The notes: generated from the sequence alone by a model not told the origin. A stretch of 13,020 nucleotides of DNA from CAYVBJ01 sp964415185 (GCA_964415185.1 CAYPZI010000078.1:1-13020), one strand, 5' to 3'. Shown: positions 1 through 7,691, counted from the stretch's first letter. A program made the numbers and translations.

Positions 1-330
1 GTAGTCGAGATATGAACTAATGTTTCTTCTGAAGTTATCGGTGTTTTCTACAGCAATCTGCGTGCTGTCTAAGCGGACACGAACATTCTGTAGATCTTTT
101 AAGTTGTCTGTGAATTCAGAATTGAGCCGCTCGATAATTTTATTTTCCAGTTGTCTGTCTAATCTGTTTTCATTCCAGTTATTCACCTGCAGCGCAATCA
201 AAATCCCAATAACCACCAGCAGTATTTCGCCGATGGCGTAAAGCAGGTACTTTCGAACATTATCTCCTGTCCGTCCTTTCGACGGATCTACGAGGAGCTT
301 TTTGCGGATGGTGCGGAAGAATTTTAACAT
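1..330 (-). CDS. DUF6090-like membrane protein, N-terminal part (runs off the left edge)
   Basis: The reading frame opens at the ATG at 330-328 and stays open for all 110 codons to base 1, so the C-terminus lies outside the window. The protein begins MLKFFRTIRKKLL, a basic amphipathic start. A hydrophobic segment follows at about residues 29-50 (YLLYAIGEILLVVIGILIAL), then QVNNWNE and a charged, probably coiled-coil stretch. Short basic head, the LLYAIGEI.LVVIGILIALQ.NNWNE block and a helical tail are the hallmark of the DUF6090 family, which is common in Bacteroidota and Balneolota and has no established function. I infer one inner-membrane helix with the C-terminal domain probably on the periplasmic side. 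No clear Shine-Dalgarno sequence precedes the ATG. The start is chosen because the family begins with this MLKFF-like pattern. Confidence 0.85.
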   Translation of the reverse strand, partial: MLKFFRTIRKKLLVDPSKGRTGDNVRKYLLYAIGEILLVVIGILIALQVNNWNENRLDRQLENKIIERLNSEFTDNLKDLQNVRVRLDSTQIAVENTDNFRRNISSYLDY

Positions 331-401
331 GGAATCGCGCCTGCAAATCGAAGCTTAGGCGTAGTTTTTGATTTTAGGGATTAAGGGATTTCACGGATGA
401 T

Positions 402-446
402 GTTTGTCCATAGGGACTATATATCGGTAGAAAATAAAATACAAAC
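402..446 (+). repeat. REP-like hairpin unit A
   Basis: GTCC-ATAG-GGAC forms a small hairpin at 406-417, followed by TATATATCGGTAGAAAATAA. The unit is bounded by GTTTG (402-406) and CAAAC (442-446), which are inverted copies of each other. The arrangement, a small hairpin followed by TAT.CGGTAGAAA, matches unit B in the opposite orientation. Confidence 0.6.
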
Positions 447-520
447 AAGGACCAGCGTGCTGTAGGCAGTGTCCGACCGAGCGCCGGAAGATACGCAATA
501 TGGTTAAGGTTCAAATGTGT

Positions 521-555
521 GTCCCGGCATATGCCGTACCTAACGGCACAAGAGG
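521..555 (-). repeat. REP-like hairpin unit C with a CGGCATATGCCG palindrome
   Basis: On the minus strand this reads GTGCCGTTAGGTACGGCATA then TGCCGGGAC. TGCCGT and ACGGCA form a 6-bp stem with a 5-base loop (532-548), and it overlaps a perfect 12-base palindrome (525-536). It has the same hairpin-plus-TAT layout as unit B and lies in the same orientation, but its CGGTAG tail has diverged. Confidence 0.55.
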
Positions 556-565
556 TTGGGATTGG

Positions 566-607
566 CATCATTATTTCTACCGATAGGCAGTTCCTAACGG
601 GACATTG
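566..607 (-). repeat. REP-like hairpin unit B
   Basis: On the minus strand the unit reads TGTCCCGTTAGGAACTGCC then TATCGGTAGAAATAATGATG. GTCCC and GGAAC pair around a short loop with one wobble pair. Next to unit A (plus strand) the core agrees at most positions, including the exact block TATCGGTAGAAA, so A and B form an inverted pair roughly 120 bases apart. Confidence 0.6.
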
Positions 608-661
608 AAAAATCTGTGTTAATCTTGAAATCCGATTAATCCGTGATTCTGATGGTATGAG

Positions 662-679
662 GTGGAAGAATTTTAGCAT
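662..679 (-). pseudogene. Possible 5' remnant of a second DUF6090-like gene
   Basis: GGAAGAATTTTAGCAT at 664-679 matches GGAAGAATTTTAACAT at the start of the neighbouring DUF6090-like gene (315-330) at 15 of 16 positions. Both encode MLKFF from an ATG on the minus strand. After these codons the frame runs into the repeat units and no longer resembles the family. I infer a duplicated gene start truncated by repeat insertion or deletion. The match is short and chance is possible. Confidence 0.3.
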
Positions 680-690
680 GTCGGTTATTT

Positions 691-1641
691 TTATCCCCCG
701 CTTGCCCCAGCATAATCGCCGAACGAAATCTTCGCCTTCTTGTAAGATATCCCCAAATCCTGCTCAGCCTTTTTGCCGCTGTAAACAAAACGGGGTTTTT
801 CAACGACAGGCTCGTTATTCAGCATTCTGGTGATGTCCGACACTTTCCAGCTCTCGTTACTCAGGTAGTACTGTTTCCCATGCAGGCCGTCTGTCGTAGC
901 CGTCTTGTAGATTCCCTCAGCCACATCCCGAACATCCACAATAGCAAATTCCATATCATGATCATATAACATTTGAACAAAGGGATTGGGCGCAATTTTA
1001 TTTTTGAATAAGTACTGCAGGCTCATGGAGGTTGAATCATCACGATCCGAGAGGGCAGGGCCCATCACACCTACCGGATAGACACTCACGACTTCTACAC
1101 CTGAGTCCGGATGATCCGCAACATATTTCCTCACCACCTGATCGGCATAAAATTTGGCCTGCGCATATGGATGTCCCTCTTCATTGAAATGAGGCTCATC
1201 ACTCTCGGTGTAGAGATAATCGTTCGGCCGGCCTGCCACCGGCATGGGATACCCTGTGTTGTATGAGGCGACAGATGCAACAATCACCACTTTTTTTACA
1301 GACAATGACAGTTGAACGACCTTTAAAAAATTTTCTGTTCCTTTGATGGTGGGTTCGAATAAATCTTTCGACGGATCCTTCACGTCAAGCTGAAAAGGGG
1401 TTCCGCCGTGGATTACTATATCACATCCGTCCACAAAATCTCTTACGGTTGCAATATCCCGTACATCCATCGGGTAAATTCCAAGGTTCGTTGCATTCGG
1501 AAGCTTTTCCAAATGGCTGTATTTCTTTTTCTTTTTTATATCTGTTGCCGATACCCTGACTTTAAAACCATTCTCAAGGAATGTTTTTGTGACGTAGCTG
1601 CCGATGTATCCCGATCCGCCTATAATGCCTGCTGTTTTCAT
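691..1641 (-). CDS. NAD(P)-dependent epimerase/dehydratase-like reductase (extended SDR)
   Basis: 316 residues, a usual length for extended short-chain dehydrogenases. The Rossmann nucleotide loop is GGSGYIG at residues 8-14, a MDVRD block at 58-62 follows the third strand, and IKGTENFL at 99-106 is typical of the dihydroflavonol-4-reductase-like/epimerase branch. VASVAS at 121-126 supplies the active-site serine region, and Y159/K163 form the YxxxK catalytic pair. It should be a soluble oxidoreductase or epimerase acting on a small molecule; the substrate cannot be told from sequence. It sits 61 bases downstream of the sulfotransferase gene on the same strand, so the two are probably co-transcribed. 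A run of five lysines (residues 36-40) comes from an A-rich tract. No terminator is evident after its TAA. Confidence 0.85.
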   Translation of the reverse strand: MKTAGIIGGSGYIGSYVTKTFLENGFKVRVSATDIKKKKKYSHLEKLPNATNLGIYPMDVRDIATVRDFVDGCDIVIHGGTPFQLDVKDPSKDLFEPTIKGTENFLKVVQLSLSVKKVVIVASVASYNTGYPMPVAGRPNDYLYTESDEPHFNEEGHPYAQAKFYADQVVRKYVADHPDSGVEVVSVYPVGVMGPALSDRDDSTSMSLQYLFKNKIAPNPFVQMLYDHDMEFAIVDVRDVAEGIYKTATTDGLHGKQYYLSNESWKVSDITRMLNNEPVVEKPRFVYSGKKAEQDLGISYKKAKISFGDYAGASGG

Positions 1642-1702
1642 GAGTGTTTAGATTTTTATGTCAAATTAGGAGTTATTTACAAACATTTGTAAGAAACCCG
1701 GG

Positions 1703-2326
1703 CTACTTCTTCCCGGAGACCCGATCCCAGAATTCGCCACGATCATTGCTGCGGGGAAACGGTTTGTCTGGCACGGGCACATCAAGGAATTCACATAGTG
1801 GTTCCCAGCCATCTTTCACTTGAAATATCAAGAGGTTAGATGCCGGAACTGCCTTTTTCACTTCCTCAGTGTGTGCAGTAAAAGCCTTGATTAATCCTGC
1901 TATATCGAGGCCGCCGGGGAACCCCGTTTTTTCAATGACATGGGCGGCCATGTCCAGCCAGTCGTGCATCTCTTTTGGGGACTCGCTTTTATTAGCTACG
2001 AGCTTGTAGATCGTTTCAGAAAAACTCGCTGCCCAGCTTTCCGGGCTGCGCATGGTATGCACGAATTTTGCGTTCGGATAAGCCTTACTCAGCTCTCTTA
2101 CAAAAGCAGCTGTGGGCCAATCAACTGTGCTGTTATAGCCCTTGTAAATACCCTCCCAATCCGGCCTGCCGTTTGCAGCGTCCATCCAGAGGGGAACTTG
2201 CGTTGGCATATCAAATAGCACTTCCTCCATGTGGTGGCATGGCCCAAATCCCAACTCATTGAGAGCCAGTTTCGTTGAATAGGTTCCGGTTCGACCTACT
2301 CCGGTTCCAATAACTTTTAAATCCAT
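1703..2326 (-). CDS. P-loop sulfotransferase family protein (Sulfotransfer_4 type)
   Basis: 207 residues, typical of the short Sulfotransfer_4 family. The N-terminal GVGRTGTYST at residues 9-18 matches the 5'-phosphosulfate-binding loop of PAPS-dependent sulfotransferases. CHHMEE follows at 30-35, where the family usually has CYHM.E. The segment KFVHTMRSPESWAASF (about 87-102) fits the 3'-phosphate-binding motif: R93 and S101 are eight residues apart, as in the SULT enzymes. The C-terminal VKDGWEPLCEFLDVPVPDKP then PFPRSND is also characteristic. The probable reaction is sulfate transfer from PAPS to an unknown acceptor in the cytoplasm; many relatives are uncharacterised. It is probably the first gene of a two-gene unit with the SDR. 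Only a weak GGA precedes the ATG. Confidence 0.85.
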   Translation of the reverse strand: MDLKVIGTGVGRTGTYSTKLALNELGFGPCHHMEEVLFDMPTQVPLWMDAANGRPDWEGIYKGYNSTVDWPTAAFVRELSKAYPNAKFVHTMRSPESWAASFSETIYKLVANKSESPKEMHDWLDMAAHVIEKTGFPGGLDIAGLIKAFTAHTEEVKKAVPASNLLIFQVKDGWEPLCEFLDVPVPDKPFPRSNDRGEFWDRVSGKK

Positions 2327-2397
2327 TTTGTATTCCTATTGATTAGTTTTATTTAAAGTTTGATATGGCAGAAGATTTTCAGCATGATATCTTGGTT

Positions 2398-2541
2398 TTA
2401 TTTTTGTCCGCCGGGAGTAAAGAGACTGTTGAGTTCAACCGCCTCTTTACTGATATTGCCGGGTGAAATTTGCCCAAGGTACATCATCCCCGGCTTTGAT
2501 TGGCCGGAAGTGGAATGAATTTGTGCAATCAAGTAATCCGC
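2398..2541 (-). pseudogene. Coding-like tail, possible gene relic or very small ORF
   Basis: On the minus strand a frame is open from just after a TAA at 2544-2542 to the TAA at 2400-2398. It reads ADYLIAQIHSTSGQ, then SKPGMMYLGQISPGN, then ISKEAVELNSLFTPGGQK. The codon mix and a GGQK ending look like a real C-terminus. The only ATG pair (2487-2482) would give 29 residues, and no strong ribosome site precedes it. The bases just upstream (about 2531-2560) resemble degenerate repeat sequence. I infer the 3' end of a gene whose front is lost. I do not recognise the family; 46 open codons could also be chance. Confidence 0.3.
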
Positions 2542-2584
2542 TTAATCCAATAATATGCCGAGGCCCTATACTACAGGCGTAATT

Positions 2585-2917
2585 CTACTCCACTTTAATG
2601 ATCATCGTTGGCATTACAGCACTCATAACTTTCATTGTCTTGGTTTCACTCTTGGATTTTTCTTCATTACATTTTTGGGAAATTATCGAACAGGTGTAAT
2701 CCTGTTTTATGGCTCTGCCTTTTATTTTAAGTTTATGTGATTTGTTATCGCCCGGAATTGTAAAGGGAAAGTAATCCGAGATATCCGGATTCTGTTTTCC
2801 GCAATCAACCGTGTAGGTACATCCGTCAGTTGATTTAAACTTTATATTCTTTCCTCTTTTTTTGGAGATTTTGTCTTTACTGAATTTATTGTCGTGAAGT
2901 TTTACATCTGCTGCCAT
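2585..2917 (-). CDS. Small lysine-rich four-cysteine protein, function unknown
   Basis: 110 residues with no signal peptide or membrane segment, very rich in lysine. Four cysteines lie in the motifs DGCTYT, VDCGKQ, YTCSI and KCNEE. The core alternates short hydrophobic and polar stretches (IKFKSTDGCTYTVDC, FPFTIPGDNKSHKLKIKG), which suggests a small beta-sandwich; no family was recognised. The start is well supported: AGGTGG (2929-2924) lies about 6 bases upstream of the ATG, the best Shine-Dalgarno in this operon. It starts 17 bases after the kinase stop codon, so it is the last gene of the signalling operon. Being a kinase substrate or partner is possible but rests on position only. Confidence 0.75.
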   Translation of the reverse strand: MAADVKLHDNKFSKDKISKKRGKNIKFKSTDGCTYTVDCGKQNPDISDYFPFTIPGDNKSHKLKIKGRAIKQDYTCSIISQKCNEEKSKSETKTMKVMSAVMPTMIIKVE

Positions 2918-2923
2918 TTGAAT

Positions 2924-2929
2924 CCACCT
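2924..2929 (-). promoter_or_regulatory. Strong Shine-Dalgarno of the four-cysteine protein gene
   Basis: AGGTGG on the minus strand ends 6 bases before the ATG, between the kinase stop and this start. Most other genes here lack such a site, so it fixes the start and suggests comparatively strong translation of the small protein. Confidence 0.6.
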
Positions 2930-2934
2930 TTTTT

Positions 2935-5559
2935 TTAGTTATTGACTTTATTAAAATACCGGTCTGCTATTTTCAGAAACTCAGGGTCATTCCTGATCGA
3001 ATCCAATTCCGGATCCGGCATATCCAGAAATTCTTCCAGCATGTAGCCTGAGTCTGTTGCTTTTTCTATCCATTTGAGGGCATCCTGCCGATTTCCCAAA
3101 TGTTCATAAATGATTCCAACCTGTATTACATGATTAACTTCGGCAGGTTGCAATTTCAAAGCTTTTTCAAGCAAGCTGTCAGCTTTCACATTTTCCTGAA
3201 GGTCTAAATGATAGGATGCCAGGCTGAGCAGCAATCCGGGATCGCGCGGATTTATTGAAAGCTGTTTTTCAGCAAGATCAATTGCCCGCCACATGGCTCT
3301 TTTTACGCCTTCTAAATTCGGCGGATCAGAATATTTATATGCGCTTCCCAGAAAACTCCATACCCGGTAATCTCTGTCATTGAGATCAAGCGCTTTTTCA
3401 TAATTCACTGCAGCTTCGTTGAATTTGCCATTAAAATAGTTCATGGTGGCCATATTTGAATATACCCCATAGTTTGGCTGGATTTCGGCCGATCTTTCAA
3501 AAGCTTCCAGGGCTTTATCCTGCTCACCGAGATAATAATATACTCCGCCCAAATTGCGATAAGCGGATGCATTACCCGGGCTCAATTCTGTTACAATTTT
3601 AAACTGCTCGGCTGATTCTTCAAACCGGCCGTACTGTGAATAAAATACTCCAAGTTCTGCATATCCCGCCCAGTAATCCGGCTTCATTTCAATCGCTTTT
3701 TTATAGGTTGACTCGGCTTCATCCAAACGCTGTAATGACTTAAAAGCCCTCGCTTTTCCCCTGTAGGATTCAAAATTGGTTGGATTCAGCTCAAGGGCTG
3801 TAGCATGCGCGTCTAACGCCATTTCATATTCACCCTTCTCGGTAAGCAGGCTGCCCAGGGATGTGTGAACAGGGGAGAGAGTCCTGTCAATTTCAATAGC
3901 ACGCCGGATACTTTGCTCCGCAGGTTGAAACCAGTCGGTATTTTCAGTCCGCCTGTACAAGTATAGATTGGCATCACCCAAAGCGGCATGGGCAAGTGCA
4001 AAATCCGGGTCTTCCTCGAGTGCACGGTTAAACAAATGAATGGCAGCGTTGATATCTTCAAGCCTGTCGAAACGCTGCAAGTGGCCAATACCCCTCAGGT
4101 AAAATTCGTAAGCACCCGGTATGGTTGTTCCACCGGCAGCAAGCACTTTTTGCGCTTCCTGCACTACTTCCATGCCAAGCATGCCGGCAAGGTTAAAAAC
4201 GGCATCGTCTTGTAAAACCGAGTACTTCGTAAAAGTGTCATCAATAATTCTTGATTCTATTTGTTGAAGTGTCTTTGCGTCAATCAGGCTCAAAATCACC
4301 CTGACTCCACGGTCAAGCTGCTGAACACTGCCGGTTAAAACAAGATTAACGCCAAATACCTCGTGAGCCACTGATGCAGTAGTAATATTTCTGGAAGATG
4401 TCTCACTTGCCGGAATAACCAGATAATCCTCCTGGAACTGCTCAAGCTGCGACAATTTACTGGACAGGGTTTCTACCAGGCCATCCACAAACACCTGGTT
4501 CTCAGGATTATCTCCTATATTTTTAAAGGGTAAAACTGCAATCTGTTTGTATTCCGGGATTTCCACACCGGATAAAAATGGGGGTAAGGTAATGTTACCC
4601 CTGATCAAAAAAATCACGAAAGTAGTCAAAACCAATATTGAAACAACTGCGGTTAGAAGAATGCCCGTGTACGATTTTTTATTTGAATCCGGCTGCTTTT
4701 TTACAGACTGCCTATTTTCCAGGATAATCTCGGGCAGCTTGACAGAACCGCTTTTCAGTGCCTCAAGATGAATCACAAGATCACTCATGGTCTGGTAACG
4801 GTCATCCGGATTTTTACGAACAGCCTTTTCGATAATCCATTGCAGCTCCTCCGGCAGATCAGGATTCAAATCTGTTACCGGTTTGGGTTCATCATTAATG
4901 ATGGAATACATCATAGCATGAAAGTAATCGCTTTTAAAAGGGTGGCTCCCGGTAAAAAGCTCATACAGTAAAAGTCCAAACGAAAATATATCACTCCGGT
5001 GGTCTACGGTTTCATTGTTGATTTGTTCAGGCGACATATAGGCGGCAGTGCCAACGGTTGAACCGCTTTGGGTCAGCCGCGATTGCCCGGCCAGTTTTGC
5101 AAGCCCAAAGTCCACAATCTTGACTTCGCCGCGAACGGTTAGCATGATGTTTCCGGGTTTGATATCCCGGTGAACAATACCGGACTCATGTGCAGACTGT
5201 AGCCCGCGGGCCGTTTGAATGGCGATATCAAGAGCTTCAGAAAAATCAGGAACTCCCCGTTTGATTTTCTCCTGCAATGATTCACCTTCATAATAAGCCA
5301 TGGAAATAAACATGCTTCCGTCTTCACTTTCTCCAATTTCATGGATTGTACAAACATTGGGATGGTCGAGGGCAGAAGCGGCCCGTGCCTCCTGCAAGAA
5401 CCGCTCTTTGGCTCTCTCACCCGATTGCAGATGCATTGGCAGTAATTTTAAAGCTACCGGACGGTCGAGATTTGTATCATGCGCCTTGAATACCACACCC
5501 ATTCCGCCTTCACCAAGTTTATCAAGCAGCCTATAGTGGGAAATTCTTTTTTCATTCAT
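2935..5559 (-). CDS. Membrane Ser/Thr protein kinase with TolB-like domain and TPR repeats
   Basis: 874 residues. An intact PknB-type kinase domain occupies about residues 9-268: Gly loop GEGGMG (16-21), ATP lysine K38, alpha-C glutamate E57, catalytic HRDIKPGN with D132 and N137, DFG at 150-152, and GTAAYMSPE at 170-178. A basic linker leads to one transmembrane helix at about 298-319 (GILLTAVVSILVLTTFVIFL). Beyond it lies a TolB/FlgO-like domain (about 338-455, beginning YKQIAVLPFKNIGDN) and then a long TPR array to about residue 860, with repeats such as ALAHAALGDANLYL and ASAYRNLGGVYYYLGEQDKA. By the usual topology the kinase is cytoplasmic and the TolB/TPR part periplasmic, suited to sensing a protein or envelope ligand. 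It starts 27 bases after the ABM-like gene, which lies downstream of a PP2C phosphatase gene in the same run. All residues needed for activity are present. Confidence 0.93.
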   Translation of the reverse strand: MNEKRISHYRLLDKLGEGGMGVVFKAHDTNLDRPVALKLLPMHLQSGERAKERFLQEARAASALDHPNVCTIHEIGESEDGSMFISMAYYEGESLQEKIKRGVPDFSEALDIAIQTARGLQSAHESGIVHRDIKPGNIMLTVRGEVKIVDFGLAKLAGQSRLTQSGSTVGTAAYMSPEQINNETVDHRSDIFSFGLLLYELFTGSHPFKSDYFHAMMYSIINDEPKPVTDLNPDLPEELQWIIEKAVRKNPDDRYQTMSDLVIHLEALKSGSVKLPEIILENRQSVKKQPDSNKKSYTGILLTAVVSILVLTTFVIFLIRGNITLPPFLSGVEIPEYKQIAVLPFKNIGDNPENQVFVDGLVETLSSKLSQLEQFQEDYLVIPASETSSRNITTASVAHEVFGVNLVLTGSVQQLDRGVRVILSLIDAKTLQQIESRIIDDTFTKYSVLQDDAVFNLAGMLGMEVVQEAQKVLAAGGTTIPGAYEFYLRGIGHLQRFDRLEDINAAIHLFNRALEEDPDFALAHAALGDANLYLYRRTENTDWFQPAEQSIRRAIEIDRTLSPVHTSLGSLLTEKGEYEMALDAHATALELNPTNFESYRGKARAFKSLQRLDEAESTYKKAIEMKPDYWAGYAELGVFYSQYGRFEESAEQFKIVTELSPGNASAYRNLGGVYYYLGEQDKALEAFERSAEIQPNYGVYSNMATMNYFNGKFNEAAVNYEKALDLNDRDYRVWSFLGSAYKYSDPPNLEGVKRAMWRAIDLAEKQLSINPRDPGLLLSLASYHLDLQENVKADSLLEKALKLQPAEVNHVIQVGIIYEHLGNRQDALKWIEKATDSGYMLEEFLDMPDPELDSIRNDPEFLKIADRYFNKVNN

Positions 5560-5586
5560 AATGATTCTGATTCAAGACTTTCTTGT

Positions 5587-6348
5587 TTATCGTATAAAAT
5601 TTTTCGATGCAACTACTGTAAACGTTTGTACTACAATGTCATGACTGGTAACAGATTTATTTTTCCCTGGTGTTTGTTCAAGTGAAAGTTTCCATTGGTA
5701 TAGTTCACTGAATGTATGTTTAACACCGTCAATCAGCGACTGAAACAATCCGTTATTTTCATATTCATGGATTGAATCGGGATTGTCCCAAATTGTAAAG
5801 GATAGAATTTCATTTTCCCCGGAGGTATCATCGATCAAAAAGGCGTATTTGCACCCATTAACCTTCTTTAGTTTCGGTAAAATATATTTGTGATAGAGTT
5901 TTGAGAATTCTTCCATTTTCCCCGGGTTTATTTTCAATGATAATACCCTCATATAGTATCTTGGAACTTTATCACTCTCAGGTACAGGTACATTTGTTTT
6001 ATCAGTACTATAGGAACGAACTACCGGGTTATCCTGAACAGGTGCATACTCGATTTCATGGTTTTTAGTTAATCTTATTTTCCATTCATTAGAGTCAACA
6101 AGGGCCGGATTTACTTTCTCAAGATTTTTATTGAATCCGCCGTTCTCAACATAATTTTCTGCATCCTGCTTGTCGTTCCAAATGGTAAGTGACAGATATT
6201 TATTTGAGCTGTCAACACTGTACATCAATCCGGCAAAAACGCAACCGGGTGTTTTTGCAAGTGAATGAAGGATGTTATCCTCATAAACCCTTTCCAGCCA
6301 GGCTTCTTTCCCTTTAATTACATTTGCTTCCACCATTCTCAGATACAT
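5587..6348 (-). CDS. Cytoplasmic protein with two tandem ABM-like (dimeric alpha/beta barrel) domains
   Basis: 253 residues without signal peptide. It is a clear internal duplication: residues 2-93 and 132-223 align without large gaps. Shared positions include YLR/YMR at the start, GK near 13-14 and 143-144, IL..L.K..GC (IL at 26-27 and 156-157), LS.TIW at 52-57 and 182-187, and a W before K.L near the end of each half. The pattern fits the antibiotic biosynthesis monooxygenase (ABM, PF03992-like) ferredoxin-like fold, where two units pack into one barrel; here both units are on one chain. Family members range from heme-degrading and quinone monooxygenases to non-catalytic sensors, so the activity is open. 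AGGGAG (6363-6358) precedes the ATG at 9 bases. It starts 17 bases after the phosphatase gene and ends 27 bases before the kinase gene. Confidence 0.75.
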   Translation of the reverse strand: MYLRMVEANVIKGKEAWLERVYEDNILHSLAKTPGCVFAGLMYSVDSSNKYLSLTIWNDKQDAENYVENGGFNKNLEKVNPALVDSNEWKIRLTKNHEIEYAPVQDNPVVRSYSTDKTNVPVPESDKVPRYYMRVLSLKINPGKMEEFSKLYHKYILPKLKKVNGCKYAFLIDDTSGENEILSFTIWDNPDSIHEYENNGLFQSLIDGVKHTFSELYQWKLSLEQTPGKNKSVTSHDIVVQTFTVVASKNFIR

Positions 6349-6365
6349 ATCGTTATACTCCCTGT

Positions 6366-7691
6366 CTAAAGGTTTCTGGTTATAACAACAGAGGTCATAT
6401 CATCAAATCTGTCAGTCCCGTCGCAGAAACGGATACATGAGTTGAAAATCTTTTCTATCAACTTTTCACTCTCTCTAAAAAAATCTTCCGACTCTTCGAG
6501 AAGCTGTTGTAGCCTTTCTTCACCGAACTGCTCTTCCTGCCGGTTCATGCTGTCGGTGATTCCGTCTGAATAAATAAATATACAATCTCCTTTTTCAAGA
6601 GTGATTTGATCCTGTTCATATTCAAGATCATCCATAACAGCCAGCGGCAGGCCCCCGGTTTTCAATCTCTTGCATTTGCCTTGCTGCCCCAAAAGAAAAG
6701 GAGGTTCGTGACCGGCACTCGAATAAGTAAGTTGATGTTGCTTTATATCCAGTATGCCAATAAAAAGGGTTGCAAACTTTTCAGGATTTGTAGTTTGATA
6801 CAACAGGTGATTGGCATGCTTCAGAATACCGGCAGGGTCGATGATATGGACAGCCAGGCTGCGTAAGATGGCTTGCAGGTTCGACATTAACAGGGCAGCG
6901 GGCAGCCCCTTACCGCTGATATCGCCAAGGCAAACTGCCCACTTAAAGTTTCCCAAATCTATGAAGTCAAAATAATCGCCGCCGATTGATCTTGCCGTTA
7001 AATTCTTTCCTGATAACGAATACCCGTTTAATTCCGGAGCCCCGGAGGGCAGCATTTTTCTCTGTATATCAGATGCCATCCTGATCTCCCGCTGCATAAA
7101 CCTGTAGGCTTGCTCCTCTTCGTAAAGCCTTGCATTCTCTACAATTTGTGCCGATTGTGCGGCAATAATAGACAACAAGCGCTGATCTGATTCATCAAAT
7201 CCACCGGAGCCTTCAATGGTTTTATTATAGACAGTCAATATTCCGATTAACCTGGATTTGACGACCAAAGGAGCACTCAATACACTCCGGATATAAGAAT
7301 CCCACTTTACATTCTGAAAACGTTCATCATTTCCGGGTTCATTGATGATCAGCGGTTTTTTATGTATTTGCATCCAGCCGATCAGGTTCTGGTTAAGGTG
7401 AAGCGGGTTCTCTTTATCATGGCTTACCATACTTCTTACAAGCGTTTGTGAAGAATTCTCCTGGTTTTCGTCAACAAGTGTGATATCACCCTGGCTGGCA
7501 TTCAGTGCCCGAACGGATTTGCTGATAATGGAACGCATAATTTTTTCCGAGTCCAGGCTGCCGCCGATTGAAAGTGCAAGATTATTTAAAATCGCAAGTT
7601 CATCTACCGCTCTTTTTAACCTTTTGTTTTCTTCACGAAGTGCATCGGCTTCAGGGTGGATGTTATTTTCAGTATGGTTTTTTTTTAACAT
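6366..7691 (-). CDS. GAF-domain SpoIIE/PP2C-type protein phosphatase (RsbU-like)
   Basis: 441 residues, soluble. A short N-terminal coiled coil (about 15-36) leads into a GAF domain (about 36-188, with SVLSAPLVVKSRLIGILTVY), a linker helix (EEEQAYRFMQREIRMASDIQ), and a C-terminal PP2C/SpoIIE phosphatase domain (about 205-441). Metal-site residues are intact: GGDYFDF with D239, GDISGKG with D257, YSDGITD with D376 and the DRFDDMT motif at 427-433; SAGHEPPFLL is the usual core block. Such phosphatases usually dephosphorylate serine or threonine on STAS-domain anti-sigma antagonists, with the GAF domain sensing a ligand or redox state. No STAS or HATPase gene is in the window, so its target may be a protein of this operon, including the kinase. 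It lies 62 bases after the receiver-like gene. Confidence 0.92.
   Translation of the reverse strand: MLKKNHTENNIHPEADALREENKRLKRAVDELAILNNLALSIGGSLDSEKIMRSIISKSVRALNASQGDITLVDENQENSSQTLVRSMVSHDKENPLHLNQNLIGWMQIHKKPLIINEPGNDERFQNVKWDSYIRSVLSAPLVVKSRLIGILTVYNKTIEGSGGFDESDQRLLSIIAAQSAQIVENARLYEEEQAYRFMQREIRMASDIQRKMLPSGAPELNGYSLSGKNLTARSIGGDYFDFIDLGNFKWAVCLGDISGKGLPAALLMSNLQAILRSLAVHIIDPAGILKHANHLLYQTTNPEKFATLFIGILDIKQHQLTYSSAGHEPPFLLGQQGKCKRLKTGGLPLAVMDDLEYEQDQITLEKGDCIFIYSDGITDSMNRQEEQFGEERLQQLLEESEDFFRESEKLIEKIFNSCIRFCDGTDRFDDMTSVVITRNL

Larger units (their letters stand above)
331..690. other. Gene-free spacer rich in degenerate repeats
   Basis: This 360-base stretch has no convincing gene. 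A 101-codon open frame on the minus strand (679-374) is explained by repeat units. The spacer holds three related hairpin units (402-446 on plus, 521-555 and 566-607 on minus). A middle segment at about 465-492 (GTCCGACCGAGCGCCGG) resembles a dispersed Bacteroidota intergenic repeat as I remember it. Flanking tracts near 378-400 and 627-650 share TCACGGAT in inverted orientation. At its right end, 664-679 repeats the beginning of the DUF6090 gene. Confidence 0.6.

Noticed and set aside
402..607. CRISPR-like array
   Set aside because: Only three diverged units in mixed orientation with unequal spacing; no regular repeat-spacer pattern and no cas gene.
374..679. 101-codon minus-strand open frame starting MLKFF
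   Set aside because: After the first codons it runs through hairpin repeats in all its length; the translation has no family features and the repeats explain the sequence.
1408..1692. 94-codon plus-strand open frame
   Set aside because: It lies almost wholly opposite the SDR gene, whose motifs are unmistakable; the frame is its shadow.
2555..2740. 61-codon plus-strand open frame
   Set aside because: Opposite the four-cysteine protein gene, which has a good ribosome site and fits the operon.
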